Notes: a model not told the origin generated them from the letters alone. Counted from the first letter of the stretch, positions 1 to 5,182 are shown. The stretch is 5,553 nt of DNA from VAZQ01 sp035300505 (GCA_035300505.1 DATGVJ010000041.1:1-5553); one strand, 5' to 3'. Numbers and translations are program-made.

Positions 1-1
1 T

Positions 2-145
2 GTGCCGTTGGTGGTCGCCTCGCGCATGGCCGAGGGCGGCGTCATCTTCAGCGACGGCATCGAAGCGGACTTCTTATCATTTACGGCCGGGTTGACCGCC
101 ACGATCGGTATCTCGGACAAGACCGCCCACCTGATCATGCCGTGA
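2..145 (+). CDS. C-terminal end of a putative NAD-kinase-like protein (partial)
   Basis: The frame is open from the window edge to TGA at 143-145 and gives 47 residues ending in ...KTAHLIMP; the start lies upstream of the window. The visible part contains SRMAEGGVIFSDGIEADFLS, then a short strand-rich tail (TATIGISDKTAHLI). A 'GVIFxDGIExDxLxF' segment followed by a beta strand and a final hydrophobic strand resembles the end of the C-terminal beta domain of ATP-NAD kinase-like proteins, which phosphorylate NAD to NADP in the cytoplasm. This is recognition from memory on a short fragment with no catalytic motif (GGDG lies upstream), so the family call is tentative; the coding call is much safer. 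It converges with the minus-strand gene that ends at 168, 22 bp away. A strong Shine-Dalgarno sequence overlaps its stop codon. Confidence 0.45.
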   Translation: MPLVVASRMAEGGVIFSDGIEADFLSFTAGLTATIGISDKTAHLIMP

Positions 146-154
146 GGAGGTGAT
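145..154 (+). promoter_or_regulatory. Strong Shine-Dalgarno sequence with no following start codon
   Basis: AGGAGGTGAT begins on the last base of the TGA stop of the upstream gene and matches the 16S rRNA 3' end (anti-Shine-Dalgarno) over 10 bases. No ATG, GTG or TTG follows at 4-14 nt; the first is a TTG about 25 nt downstream, inside the antisense of another coding sequence. It looks like a remnant of a translationally coupled gene pair whose second member is no longer here. Chance occurrence is possible. Confidence 0.5.
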
Positions 155-167
155 ATCGCTAAATATA

Positions 168-436
168 TCAATTCGCATTTGCCGCAATAATAAGATCGGT
201 CACGAGTCCCTTGAACCGCACCAGCGTAGCGTGGCCGCGCCACAGCGGCGTTGCCGGGATGTTACCGGGATCGAAGGCATCGTCGGCACTGGCGATTGAC
301 ACTGATACGAAATGACCAACCCGTCCGGTCTTCGCAGACAGATCTGCAAGTTCCGACTCCGACAGTCGTACTGCGTCCAGCGTTGGGTATCGCACCGCTC
401 GAACCACCATCCATTCAGCGTCACTTTCGCCCTTAA
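168..436 (-). pseudogene. 3' part of an IS-interrupted gene of unknown function
   Basis: Read on the minus strand from 436 to TGA at 168-170, this encodes the last 88 residues of the gene whose first part lies at 2389-2949. The frame runs K-GESDAEWMVVRAVRYPT, then GHFVSVSIASADDAF, then TPLWRGHATLVRFKGLV, ending in AANAN. Coding evidence is the smooth alternation of hydrophobic and charged residues and the exact frame match with the other fragment once the IS and one CTTAA copy are removed. The ATG at 408-410 could start an 80-aa peptide, but it is an internal methionine with no good ribosome binding site, so this half is probably not expressed as a functional protein. Upstream codons in the same frame (437-498) belong to the IS. 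The family was not identified and no catalytic motif is recognisable. Confidence 0.8.
432..436. repeat. Left copy of the target-site duplication (CTTAA)
   Basis: CTTAA at 432-436 is repeated at 2389-2393, directly outside the inverted repeats of the IS. Joining the flanks with one copy gives the in-frame codons TGG-TTT-AAG-GGC-GAA on the minus strand (W-F-K-G-E). Because TTAA is palindromic, the duplication could also be read as 4 bp (TTAA); 5 bp suits the IS1634 family better as I remember it. Confidence 0.75.
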
Positions 437-437
437 T

Positions 438-449
438 CGGAAGTTCGCA
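438..449. repeat. Left terminal inverted repeat of the IS
   Basis: CGGAAGTTCGCA is the exact reverse complement of 2377-2388. With the flanking TTAA it looks like a 17-bp repeat with one mismatch, but the TTAA part is explained by the palindromic target duplication. A related sequence, AATCGGAA, recurs at 479-486, 44 bp further inside. Confidence 0.8.
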
Positions 450-490
450 GTGTTTTTCATCGCAAGTGCTTGATGTAGAATCGGAAAGGT

Positions 491-564
491 CGTTTTTGTA
501 ACATTTTTGTACCCATGTAATTTTTCATTTTTGTGTTGACGAATCGCTATTTGTCGGATTCAAC
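491..564 (+). promoter_or_regulatory. AT-rich leader with repeated T-tracts and a weak promoter candidate for the transposase
   Basis: Three copies of a (c/a)TTTTTGT-type octamer lie at about 491-499, 502-510 and 526-534. A TTGACG hexamer at 536-541 could act as a -35 box, but the matching -10 region (about 558-564, TTCAAC-like) is poor. No Shine-Dalgarno sequence precedes the ATG at 571, so translation may be weak or nearly leaderless, as is common for transposases. T-tracts at roughly helical spacing could bend the DNA or bind a host factor. This is a tentative reading. Confidence 0.25.
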
Positions 565-570
565 ATTTCC

Positions 571-2310
571 ATGTACGTCGAACGCATCCCCAATCGCGCC
601 TCACCGCCGGCGGTTTTGCTGCGCGAAAGCTATCGCGACGGCAGCAAAATCAAGAAGCGTACGCTCGCCAATCTGTCGGATTGGTCGGAGCCAAAGATCG
701 AGGCGTTGCGCCGGGTGTTGCGCGACGAAGCGGTGGCGCCAACGGACCAGCAGGGTTTGAGCATCCTGCGCAGCTTGCCGCATGGGCACGTGGCTGCGAC
801 CCTTGGCAAATTGCGCAAGGTCGGGCTCGATCGGCTGCTGTCGCAAGGTGGCCGGCAGCCGCGCCGCGAGGTGGCGCTATGCACCGCCATGATCGTGGCG
901 AGGATACTCGATCCAATGTCCAAACTCGCAACCGCCCGCGGGATCGACGATGAGACGGCAAGCTGCTCACTGAGCCAAGTGCTCAAGCTGGGTGAGGTCG
1001 ACGAACGGGAACTCTACGCTGCGCTTGACTGGCTGCTCGGGCAGCAGAAACGCATCGAGAAGTCCCTGGCGCGGCAGCATCTGCACGACGGTACGCTGGT
1101 TCTCTACGACGTCACCTCGACCTATTTCGAAGGCCGGCACTGTCCCCTGGCCAAACGGGGTCATAATCGCGACCGCAAACGCGGCAAGCTGCAGATCGTG
1201 ATCGGGCTTCTTTGCACGGCCAAAGGTTGTCCGATTGCAACTGAGGTCTTTGAAGGCAATGTCGGCGACCCTTCGACGGTCGCCGCTCAGATCGACAAGC
1301 TCAAACAACAATTTGGCCTCAAGCACGTCGTGCTTGTCGGCGATCGCGGCATGCTGACGAAGGCGCGCATCGAGAAGACGATCAAACCGGCCGGTCTCGA
1401 CTTCATCACGACCCTGCGTGCACCGACGATTAAAGGCCTCGTCGAAACGGGCGCCCTTGAACTCTCGCTGTTTGATGAACGTGATCTCGCCGAGATCACT
1501 TCACCCGAATTTCCGGGTGAACGTCTCGTGGCCTGCCGCAATCCGCTGCTGGCCGATGAGCGCACACGCAAACGCAGCGAACTGCTTGAGGCCACCGAGA
1601 AGGAATTGCGCAAGATTCAGGAGCGTGTCCGGCGCGACAAGAAGCCGTTGCGCGGCAAGGACAAGATCGGGATCGCAGTCGGCAAGGTGGTCAACAAATT
1701 CAAGATGTCCAAGCACATTGACACCACGATCACGGACACGGATTTGTCGTTCGAGCGCAAGACCGAAAACATCAATGCCGAAGCGTTGCTCGACGGCCTC
1801 TATATCGTTCGCACCAACGTCAAACCTGAGACGCTCGATCCGACCGACACCGTGCGGGCCTACAAAGACCTCTCAAATGTTGAGCGTGCCTTCCGCTGCA
1901 TCAAAACCATCGATCTCGAAGTTCGCCCCATCTACCATCGACGCGCCGATCGCGTACGGGCTCATGTGATGCTGTGCATGCTCGCCTACTATCTCGAATG
2001 GCACATGCGCAAAGATCTGCAGCCAATCATTTTCGAAGACCATGATAAGGCCGCGGTGCAATCTGCCCGCCGCTCCATCGTCGCCAAGGCGGAACGCTCA
2101 GACGCCGCCGACAAGAAGGCCGCCACCAAGCGAACCCATGACGGCCTGCCTGTCCACAGTTTCCGATCGCTGCTCGCCGATCTGGCCACCGTCACCCGAA
2201 ACACAATGGTTATGGCGCACAGCCCGGAAGCAACCTTCGTGCTCTATCCGAAGTTTACCCCACTGCAGGAACGCGCCTTCCAATTGCTCGGAACAGAAGT
2301 GAGGTTGTAG
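571..2310 (+). CDS. IS1634-family DDE transposase, full length (579 aa)
   Basis: This enzyme would catalyse cut-and-paste or copy-type transposition of its own IS by DDE/RNase H-fold chemistry. The likely catalytic residues are D180 (LYDVTSTYFEG), D258 (VLVGDRGML) and E438 (LSNVERAFR). The stretch RGHNRDRKRGKLQIVIGLL (about 196-214) and GNVGDPSTV (229-237) are typical of IS1634/IS4-like transposases, as is the region after the glutamate (IYHRRADRVRAHVMLCMLAYYLEW, 454-477, given here as a shortened description: IYHRRADR then RAHVMLCMLAYY). A basic, coiled-coil-prone segment lies at about 331-365. The first 110 residues probably bind DNA. The start is ATG 571, the only usual start codon after the in-frame stop at 499-501; no ribosome binding site is seen. 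Length is normal for the family and no frameshift or internal stop is present, so the enzyme may be functional. Family call is firm; activity is inferred. Confidence 0.93.
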   Translation: MYVERIPNRASPPAVLLRESYRDGSKIKKRTLANLSDWSEPKIEALRRVLRDEAVAPTDQQGLSILRSLPHGHVAATLGKLRKVGLDRLLSQGGRQPRREVALCTAMIVARILDPMSKLATARGIDDETASCSLSQVLKLGEVDERELYAALDWLLGQQKRIEKSLARQHLHDGTLVLYDVTSTYFEGRHCPLAKRGHNRDRKRGKLQIVIGLLCTAKGCPIATEVFEGNVGDPSTVAAQIDKLKQQFGLKHVVLVGDRGMLTKARIEKTIKPAGLDFITTLRAPTIKGLVETGALELSLFDERDLAEITSPEFPGERLVACRNPLLADERTRKRSELLEATEKELRKIQERVRRDKKPLRGKDKIGIAVGKVVNKFKMSKHIDTTITDTDLSFERKTENINAEALLDGLYIVRTNVKPETLDPTDTVRAYKDLSNVERAFRCIKTIDLEVRPIYHRRADRVRAHVMLCMLAYYLEWHMRKDLQPIIFEDHDKAAVQSARRSIVAKAERSDAADKKAATKRTHDGLPVHSFRSLLADLATVTRNTMVMAHSPEATFVLYPKFTPLQERAFQLLGTEVRL

Positions 2311-2336
2311 CCAGTAACCGCATCGCGCAGTTTCGG

Positions 2337-2353
2337 GATCTGCCAGTCAGATC
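2337..2353. other. Small inverted repeat downstream of the transposase
   Basis: GATCTG (2337-2342) and CAGATC (2348-2353) form a 6-bp stem with a 5-nt loop, 27 bp after the transposase stop and inside the IS. No T-run follows on the + strand, so it is a poor intrinsic terminator. The TGA that closes the truncated minus-strand reading frame (2347-2349) falls in it. Confidence 0.25.
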
Positions 2354-2376
2354 AGCGATTTAGTCAGTTTGGAATA

Positions 2377-2388
2377 TGCGAACTTCCG
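2377..2388. repeat. Right terminal inverted repeat of the IS
   Basis: TGCGAACTTCCG is the exact reverse complement of the left end (438-449). Identity stops abruptly inward of the 12 bp. Read on the minus strand, this end supplies the codons for R-K-F-A that follow W-F-K in the truncated host gene. Confidence 0.8.
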
Positions 2389-2393
2389 CTTAA
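2389..2393. repeat. Right copy of the target-site duplication (CTTAA)
   Basis: This is identical to 432-436 and lies directly outside the right inverted repeat. On the minus strand it carries the lysine codon AAG shared by both halves of the broken gene. Confidence 0.75.
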
Positions 2394-3035
2394 ACCAAAT
2401 TGAGGGATCGACCTCGGGACTTGTGTGCCATGACAGCAATGGCCTGCCGGCTTTCTGCAGGTGGCCAAGCACGTAACAAACGGCACAATCGTGCAATTCC
2501 CAGTCCGTCATCTCGATCCGTTCATCGTTGACCAGCGCAAACGGATCAATTGCCAGGTTAGATTCGATGTCGAGAATCCCCCATCCTGCAGCAGCCGGTT
2601 CCCAGTTTCCTGCTCTGCGACGCATCGGCATGAGACAGGCATGTCCTTTGCAACCCTCCGCGATCGTGTGTAGTCCTTGGCGGCTTCCGGGAACCTCCAG
2701 AACCCCCTCCGTATCCTCCAGTCGAATGAAGAAAAGCTGATTGCCAAGGCGAAATGATAAATGTTCCAGAAACGGAGGAGTGAGGTCTGCCTTGAGCCAA
2801 AAATTGCGCGGCCCTTGGATGCGCATTTCAATATGCTCGCACGCCGCCTGCCAGCAACGTTTGAACTCCGCGGAGATATCTTCCATTTCAATTTTATACA
2901 TGGACCGACATTCGGTTTGGTCATGGGCTAAAGTGCTGACGGCGAGCATATCTTTTCCGACGGTCCTCTGATAGTATCCGTGACCTTGGCATGCCGGTTT
3001 CGCTGATCAGGATTGCGCAGGGTCGCAAATCTCCT

Positions 3036-3058
3036 TGCCTCAACGTATCGCTGAGGCA
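3036..3058. repeat. Imperfect palindrome with 7-bp arms, possible operator
   Basis: TGCCTCA (3036-3042) and TGAGGCA (3052-3058) are perfect reverse complements separated by 9 bp. TGAGGCA recurs in direct orientation at 3070-3076, giving sites that start 16 and 18 bp apart. Such spacing, about 1.5-2 helical turns, fits binding of a dimeric or multimeric regulator upstream of the Bug operon. No regulator gene is visible in the window, so the binding protein is unknown. Confidence 0.35.
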
Positions 3059-3072
3059 GCGCAGCTGCATGA

Positions 3073-3083
3073 GGCACGGTGCC
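3073..3083. repeat. Short GC-rich inverted repeat GGCAC-G-GTGCC
   Basis: Two perfect 5-bp arms with a 1-bp centre overlap the second TGAGGCA copy and sit about 18 bp upstream of the GATAAT boxes, where a regulator could act. No further support. Confidence 0.25.
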
Positions 3084-3140
3084 GCAAACTCTGCTTCAAC
3101 GATAATGATAATATCCTCGGCGCTATCGGCCACGACACTT

Positions 3141-3144
3141 GGAG
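3141..3144 (+). promoter_or_regulatory. Ribosome binding site that sets the first Bug start
   Basis: GGAG lies 6 nt before the ATG at 3151. An in-frame TTG at 3139 overlaps this site and therefore cannot use it, which favours ATG 3151 as the real start. Confidence 0.65.
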
Positions 3145-3150
3145 CACGCC

Positions 3151-4149
3151 ATGACCAGTCCGCAACTTCCCCGCTGCAATCTTGTGCATCTGGCCGCGGG
3201 CGCAGCGGCGCTCTTCGCACTGTCAAGTGCCGCCGAGGCACAAACCTGGCCGACGCGGCCCGTGACCATGGTGGTCGCGTTCGCGGCGGGATCGGGCGAC
3301 GATGTGTTCGCGCGGATCGTCACTCCTCGGCTCTCGGAGCTTCTCGGCCAGCAGGTGATCATCGAGAATATCGGCGGTGCCGGCGGCATGACCGGCACGG
3401 CCCGCGTGGCGCGCGCGGCGCCCGACGGCTACCAGTTCGTGCTCGGGGGCACCGGCACCTTTGCGGCCAACCAGACGCTTTACAAGAACCCGCTCTACAA
3501 TGCCGCAACCGATTTCACACCGGTGGCTTTGGTTGCCGAGCAGCCGATGCTGCTCATCGTCCGCAAGGAGTTGCCGGTGAACAACCTTGCGGAGTTCATC
3601 GCCTATGCAAAATCCAACCACGACAAGCTGCAGTTCGGCTCGGGCGGCACGGGATCAGCGACGCATCTTGCCTGTATGCTGTTGAATTCCGCCATCGGCA
3701 TCAATGTGACGCATGTTCCCTATCGTGCGGCCGCTCAGGCGACACAGGACCTGTTAGGAGGCCGCATCGACTATGTCTGCCCGATAGCATCGACCGCTAT
3801 ACCGCATGTCGATAGCGGTCGGGTGAAGGCCCTCGCCATACTCAAGTCACGATCGCCCATTTTGCCGAACCTTGCCACCGCGCAGGAGCAGGGCCTGGCC
3901 GGCTTCGAAGCCTTCTTCTGGGATGGCTTCTTCCTGCCCAAGGGTACGCCGGCTGCGATCGTCAAAAGGCTGCACGACGCCACTGTCGGTGTCATGGAGA
4001 CGCCGAGCGTGGCTGGAAAATTGAAGGAGATCGGTGCCGAATTCGTGACGCCCGACCGGCGCTCGCCGGAATATCTGCAAAAATTCGTCGAGCGGGAAAT
4101 CGAGAAATGGGCTGGCCCCATCAAGGCTAGCGGATTGACAATCGAATGA
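3151..4149 (+). CDS. Bug/TctC-family periplasmic solute-binding protein (tripartite tricarboxylate transporter type), 332 aa
   Basis: The protein should bind a small organic solute, often a carboxylate, in the periplasm and deliver it to a TctA/TctB-type transporter. A Sec signal peptide covers residues 1-30, with a hydrophobic core of LAAGAAALFALSSA and probable cleavage after AEA, leaving QTWPTRPVTMVV. The first ligand loop reads AFAAGSGDDVFAR (43-55), a variant of the usual PFxxGGxxDxxAR. It is followed by LGQQVIIENIGGAGGMTGT (65-83) and the family-typical APDGYQF. The second domain has FGSGGTGSATHLAC (162-175), VPYRAAAQATQDLLGGRIDY (189-208) and FFLPKGTPAAIV (260-271). Length is normal for the family. 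Start: ATG with GGAG 6 nt upstream. The second Bug gene follows after 31 bp. The family is clear; the substrate cannot be told from sequence. Confidence 0.93.
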   Translation: MTSPQLPRCNLVHLAAGAAALFALSSAAEAQTWPTRPVTMVVAFAAGSGDDVFARIVTPRLSELLGQQVIIENIGGAGGMTGTARVARAAPDGYQFVLGGTGTFAANQTLYKNPLYNAATDFTPVALVAEQPMLLIVRKELPVNNLAEFIAYAKSNHDKLQFGSGGTGSATHLACMLLNSAIGINVTHVPYRAAAQATQDLLGGRIDYVCPIASTAIPHVDSGRVKALAILKSRSPILPNLATAQEQGLAGFEAFFWDGFFLPKGTPAAIVKRLHDATVGVMETPSVAGKLKEIGAEFVTPDRRSPEYLQKFVEREIEKWAGPIKASGLTIE

Positions 4150-4165
4150 GGCGACAAAGTCACCA

Positions 4166-4173
4166 GGGAGGAG
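4166..4173 (+). promoter_or_regulatory. Ribosome binding site of the second Bug gene
   Basis: GGGAGGAG ends 7 nt before the ATG at 4181. It is stronger than the site of the first gene, which would support high translation of the second protein from a shared transcript. Confidence 0.75.
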
Positions 4174-4180
4174 ATGTGAT

Positions 4181-5146
4181 ATGAAATGGAGTTTCGCAGT
4201 TGCCTTTGCGGTCGTCGCAGCGAGCGGCGCGGCGAGCTTTGCCCAGGACGCGTGGCCCACCAAATCCGTCTCCGTGTTGGTCCCGTTCGCGGCCGGCGGC
4301 AACACAGACGTGCTGGCCCGCATCTTCGCCGAGCGCCTTTCGGCGCGCCTTGGCCAGCAGTTCGTGATCGAGAACAGGGCCGGCGCTGGCGGCACGACCG
4401 GAGTTGTAGCCATGACCAAGGCGGCGGCGGACGGCTATACGCTGGGAGTCGCCACCACGGCAGGGCTCGCGAGCAACGCGGTCATCATGAAGGACAAGCT
4501 CGGCTACAACACCGAAAGGGACATCGCCTATCTCTACAACATGGCCACGCAGCCCAACCTGTTGGTGGCGCATCCGAGCGTGCCGGCCAAGACGCTGCCC
4601 GAACTGGCTGCCTGGCTGAAGGCCAATCCCAAGACGCCCTATGCCACGTCCGGCATCGGTTCGAGCCAGCACGTTTGCGGCGAGATGCTGGCCCAGCAGG
4701 CTGGCGTCGAGATGTCGGCAGTCGCCTACCGCGCCTCCAACCTGCAGATGCAGGACCTGATCGCCGGCCATATCAAGCTCGCGTGCGACAACTTCGCGAC
4801 CGCCTGGGAGCAGGTCAAGGCCGGAAACGCGCGAGCGATCGCGGTCGGCTCGCCGAAGCGCTACTCGTTTTCGCCCGACGTACCGACATTCGCCGAGACG
4901 TTTCCCGGCTTCGAGGTGCTCTCCGCGTTCGGTTGGATCGGCCAGGCCAATCTCGACAAGGCCATCGTCGCCAAGATTATCGCCGAACTGTCGGCGGTCG
5001 GCGAGGAGCCGGAGGTCAAGAAGAGGTTGGCGTTGCTCGGCGTTGAGTCAAGCGGGCTTAGCGGCGCGGATTTCGCCGCCTACATGCGTAGTGAGCGCGA
5101 GCGCCTTGTGCCGATCGTCGAGAAAGCAGGCATCCAGGTGCCGTAG
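4181..5146 (+). CDS. Second Bug/TctC-family periplasmic solute-binding protein, 321 aa
   Basis: This is a paralogue of the preceding gene with the same presumed role. Its signal peptide spans residues 1-21, with probable cleavage after SFA, leaving QDAWPTKSVSVLVPF. It has the canonical first loop VPFAAGGNTDVLARIF (34-49), then LGQQFVIENRAGAGGTTG (57-74) and AADGYTLG. The second domain shows SGIGSSQHVCGEML (157-170), VAYRASNLQMQDLIAG (181-196) and PDVPTFAETFPGFEV (232-246). The segment usually reading 'AP-x-GTP-x-x-IV' after the tryptophan is replaced by GQANLDKAIV (254-263), which is unusual and may alter the hinge or lid. Only 31 bp separate it from the first Bug gene, with no terminator between them, so co-transcription is likely. 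The pair is divergent in sequence, so it is an old duplication or two separate acquisitions, not a recent copy. Substrate unknown. Confidence 0.93.
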   Translation: MKWSFAVAFAVVAASGAASFAQDAWPTKSVSVLVPFAAGGNTDVLARIFAERLSARLGQQFVIENRAGAGGTTGVVAMTKAAADGYTLGVATTAGLASNAVIMKDKLGYNTERDIAYLYNMATQPNLLVAHPSVPAKTLPELAAWLKANPKTPYATSGIGSSQHVCGEMLAQQAGVEMSAVAYRASNLQMQDLIAGHIKLACDNFATAWEQVKAGNARAIAVGSPKRYSFSPDVPTFAETFPGFEVLSAFGWIGQANLDKAIVAKIIAELSAVGEEPEVKKRLALLGVESSGLSGADFAAYMRSERERLVPIVEKAGIQVP

Positions 5147-5148
5147 CA

Positions 5149-5169
5149 GCCGGGCGCCGCGCCGGCGCG
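5149..5169. terminator. GC-rich hairpin region between convergent genes
   Basis: CGCGCCGGCGCG at 5158-5169 is a perfect 12-bp palindrome. An overlapping alternative stem pairs GCCGG (5149-5153) with CCGGC (5162-5166) around an 8-nt loop. It lies 2-23 bp after the second Bug stop and 13 bp beyond the end of the facing minus-strand gene. There is no T-run in either direction, so it may be a Rho-independent-like pause or simple GC-rich spacer. Confidence 0.35.
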
Positions 5170-5182
5170 ACTGGCTGTCCGG

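Larger units (their letters stand above)
437..2388 (+). mobile_element. IS1634-family insertion sequence, complete, 1952 bp
   Basis: The element is bounded by a perfect 12-bp inverted repeat (CGGAAGTTCGCA at 438-449 and its reverse complement at 2377-2388) and flanked by CTTAA direct repeats. It holds one large gene, the DDE transposase, on the + strand. The length of about 1.95 kb fits the IS1634 family. The left end has one extra T (437) between the duplication and the inverted repeat if the 5-bp duplication is correct, so the outer boundary is uncertain by 1 bp. The AT-rich leader of about 130 bp (440-570) and short 3' tail of 78 bp (2311-2388) belong to it. It has inserted within, and antisense to, a minus-strand gene. 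Intact ends plus an undamaged transposase imply recent insertion and possible activity. Confidence 0.85.
2347..2949 (-). pseudogene. 5' part of an IS-interrupted gene of unknown function
   Basis: The native part runs from 2949 to 2389 (187 codons); the open frame then continues for 13 codons of IS sequence (RKFAYSKLTKSLI) to TGA at 2347. I chose ATG 2949 because GGAAAAG lies just upstream (2952-2958); ATG 2901 (MYKIEMEDISAEF) is an alternative with a poorer site. No signal peptide or membrane segment is evident, so a soluble cytoplasmic protein is likely. It is rich in aromatic residues, with patches such as NFWLKADLTPPFLEHLSF (50-67), GCKGHACLMPMRRR (99-112), AAGWGILD (120-127) and EMTDWELHDCAV (146-157), ending in SWHTSPEVDPSIWF. 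With the 3' fragment the intact protein would be 274 aa (258 from the later start). I do not recognise a named family. The truncated 200-aa product may still be made, but lacks the last third of the protein. Confidence 0.82.
2950..3150. promoter_or_regulatory. Divergent intergenic region with inverted repeats
   Basis: This gap of about 200 bp separates the divergent starts of the broken minus-strand gene and the first Bug gene, so promoters for both should lie here. It contains a TTGCG/CGCAA repeat (3013-3017 and 3024-3028), the TGCCTCA/TGAGGCA palindrome, a second TGAGGCA, and GGCAC-G-GTGCC. A pair of overlapping GATAAT boxes (3101-3106 and 3107-3112) is the best -10 candidate for the Bug operon, but no TTGACA-like -35 sits 16-18 bp upstream, which would suit an activator-dependent promoter. 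I see no gene in this stretch; the open frame that crosses it on the + strand has the wrong composition. Confidence 0.4.

Noticed and set aside
151..170. Inverted repeat TGATAT/ATATCA between the first gene and the convergent broken gene, considered as a terminator
   Set aside because: The stem is only 6 AT-rich base pairs with an 8-nt loop and no T-run, too weak to call a terminator.
200..460. Minus-strand open frame starting MKNTANFRLRAKV at the left IS edge
   Set aside because: It is in a different frame from the true 3' fragment; after the IS border it becomes a cysteine/arginine-rich shadow. The correct frame is fixed by the restored junction.
491..535. Repeated TTTTTGT units considered as the start of a CRISPR or tandem array
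   Set aside because: The units are too short, few and irregularly spaced; they are simple T-tracts in an IS leader.
3139..3150. TTG at 3139 as the start of the first Bug gene
   Set aside because: It overlaps the GGAG ribosome binding site that is ideally spaced for ATG 3151; the extra four residues add nothing to the signal peptide.
2991..3815. Long + strand open frame (274 codons) crossing the intergenic region into the first Bug gene
   Set aside because: It is an arginine-, cysteine- and serine-rich out-of-frame reading of a GC-rich gene. The Bug protein in the other frame has clear family motifs, a signal peptide and a ribosome binding site.
3847..4771. Overlapping minus-strand open frames opposite the Bug genes
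   Set aside because: They are antisense shadows typical of GC-rich DNA, with implausible composition and no start signals.
4186..5046. Long + strand open frame (286 codons) inside the second Bug gene
   Set aside because: It is a low-complexity arginine/glycine-rich shadow of the Bug coding sequence; no ribosome binding site and no family motif.
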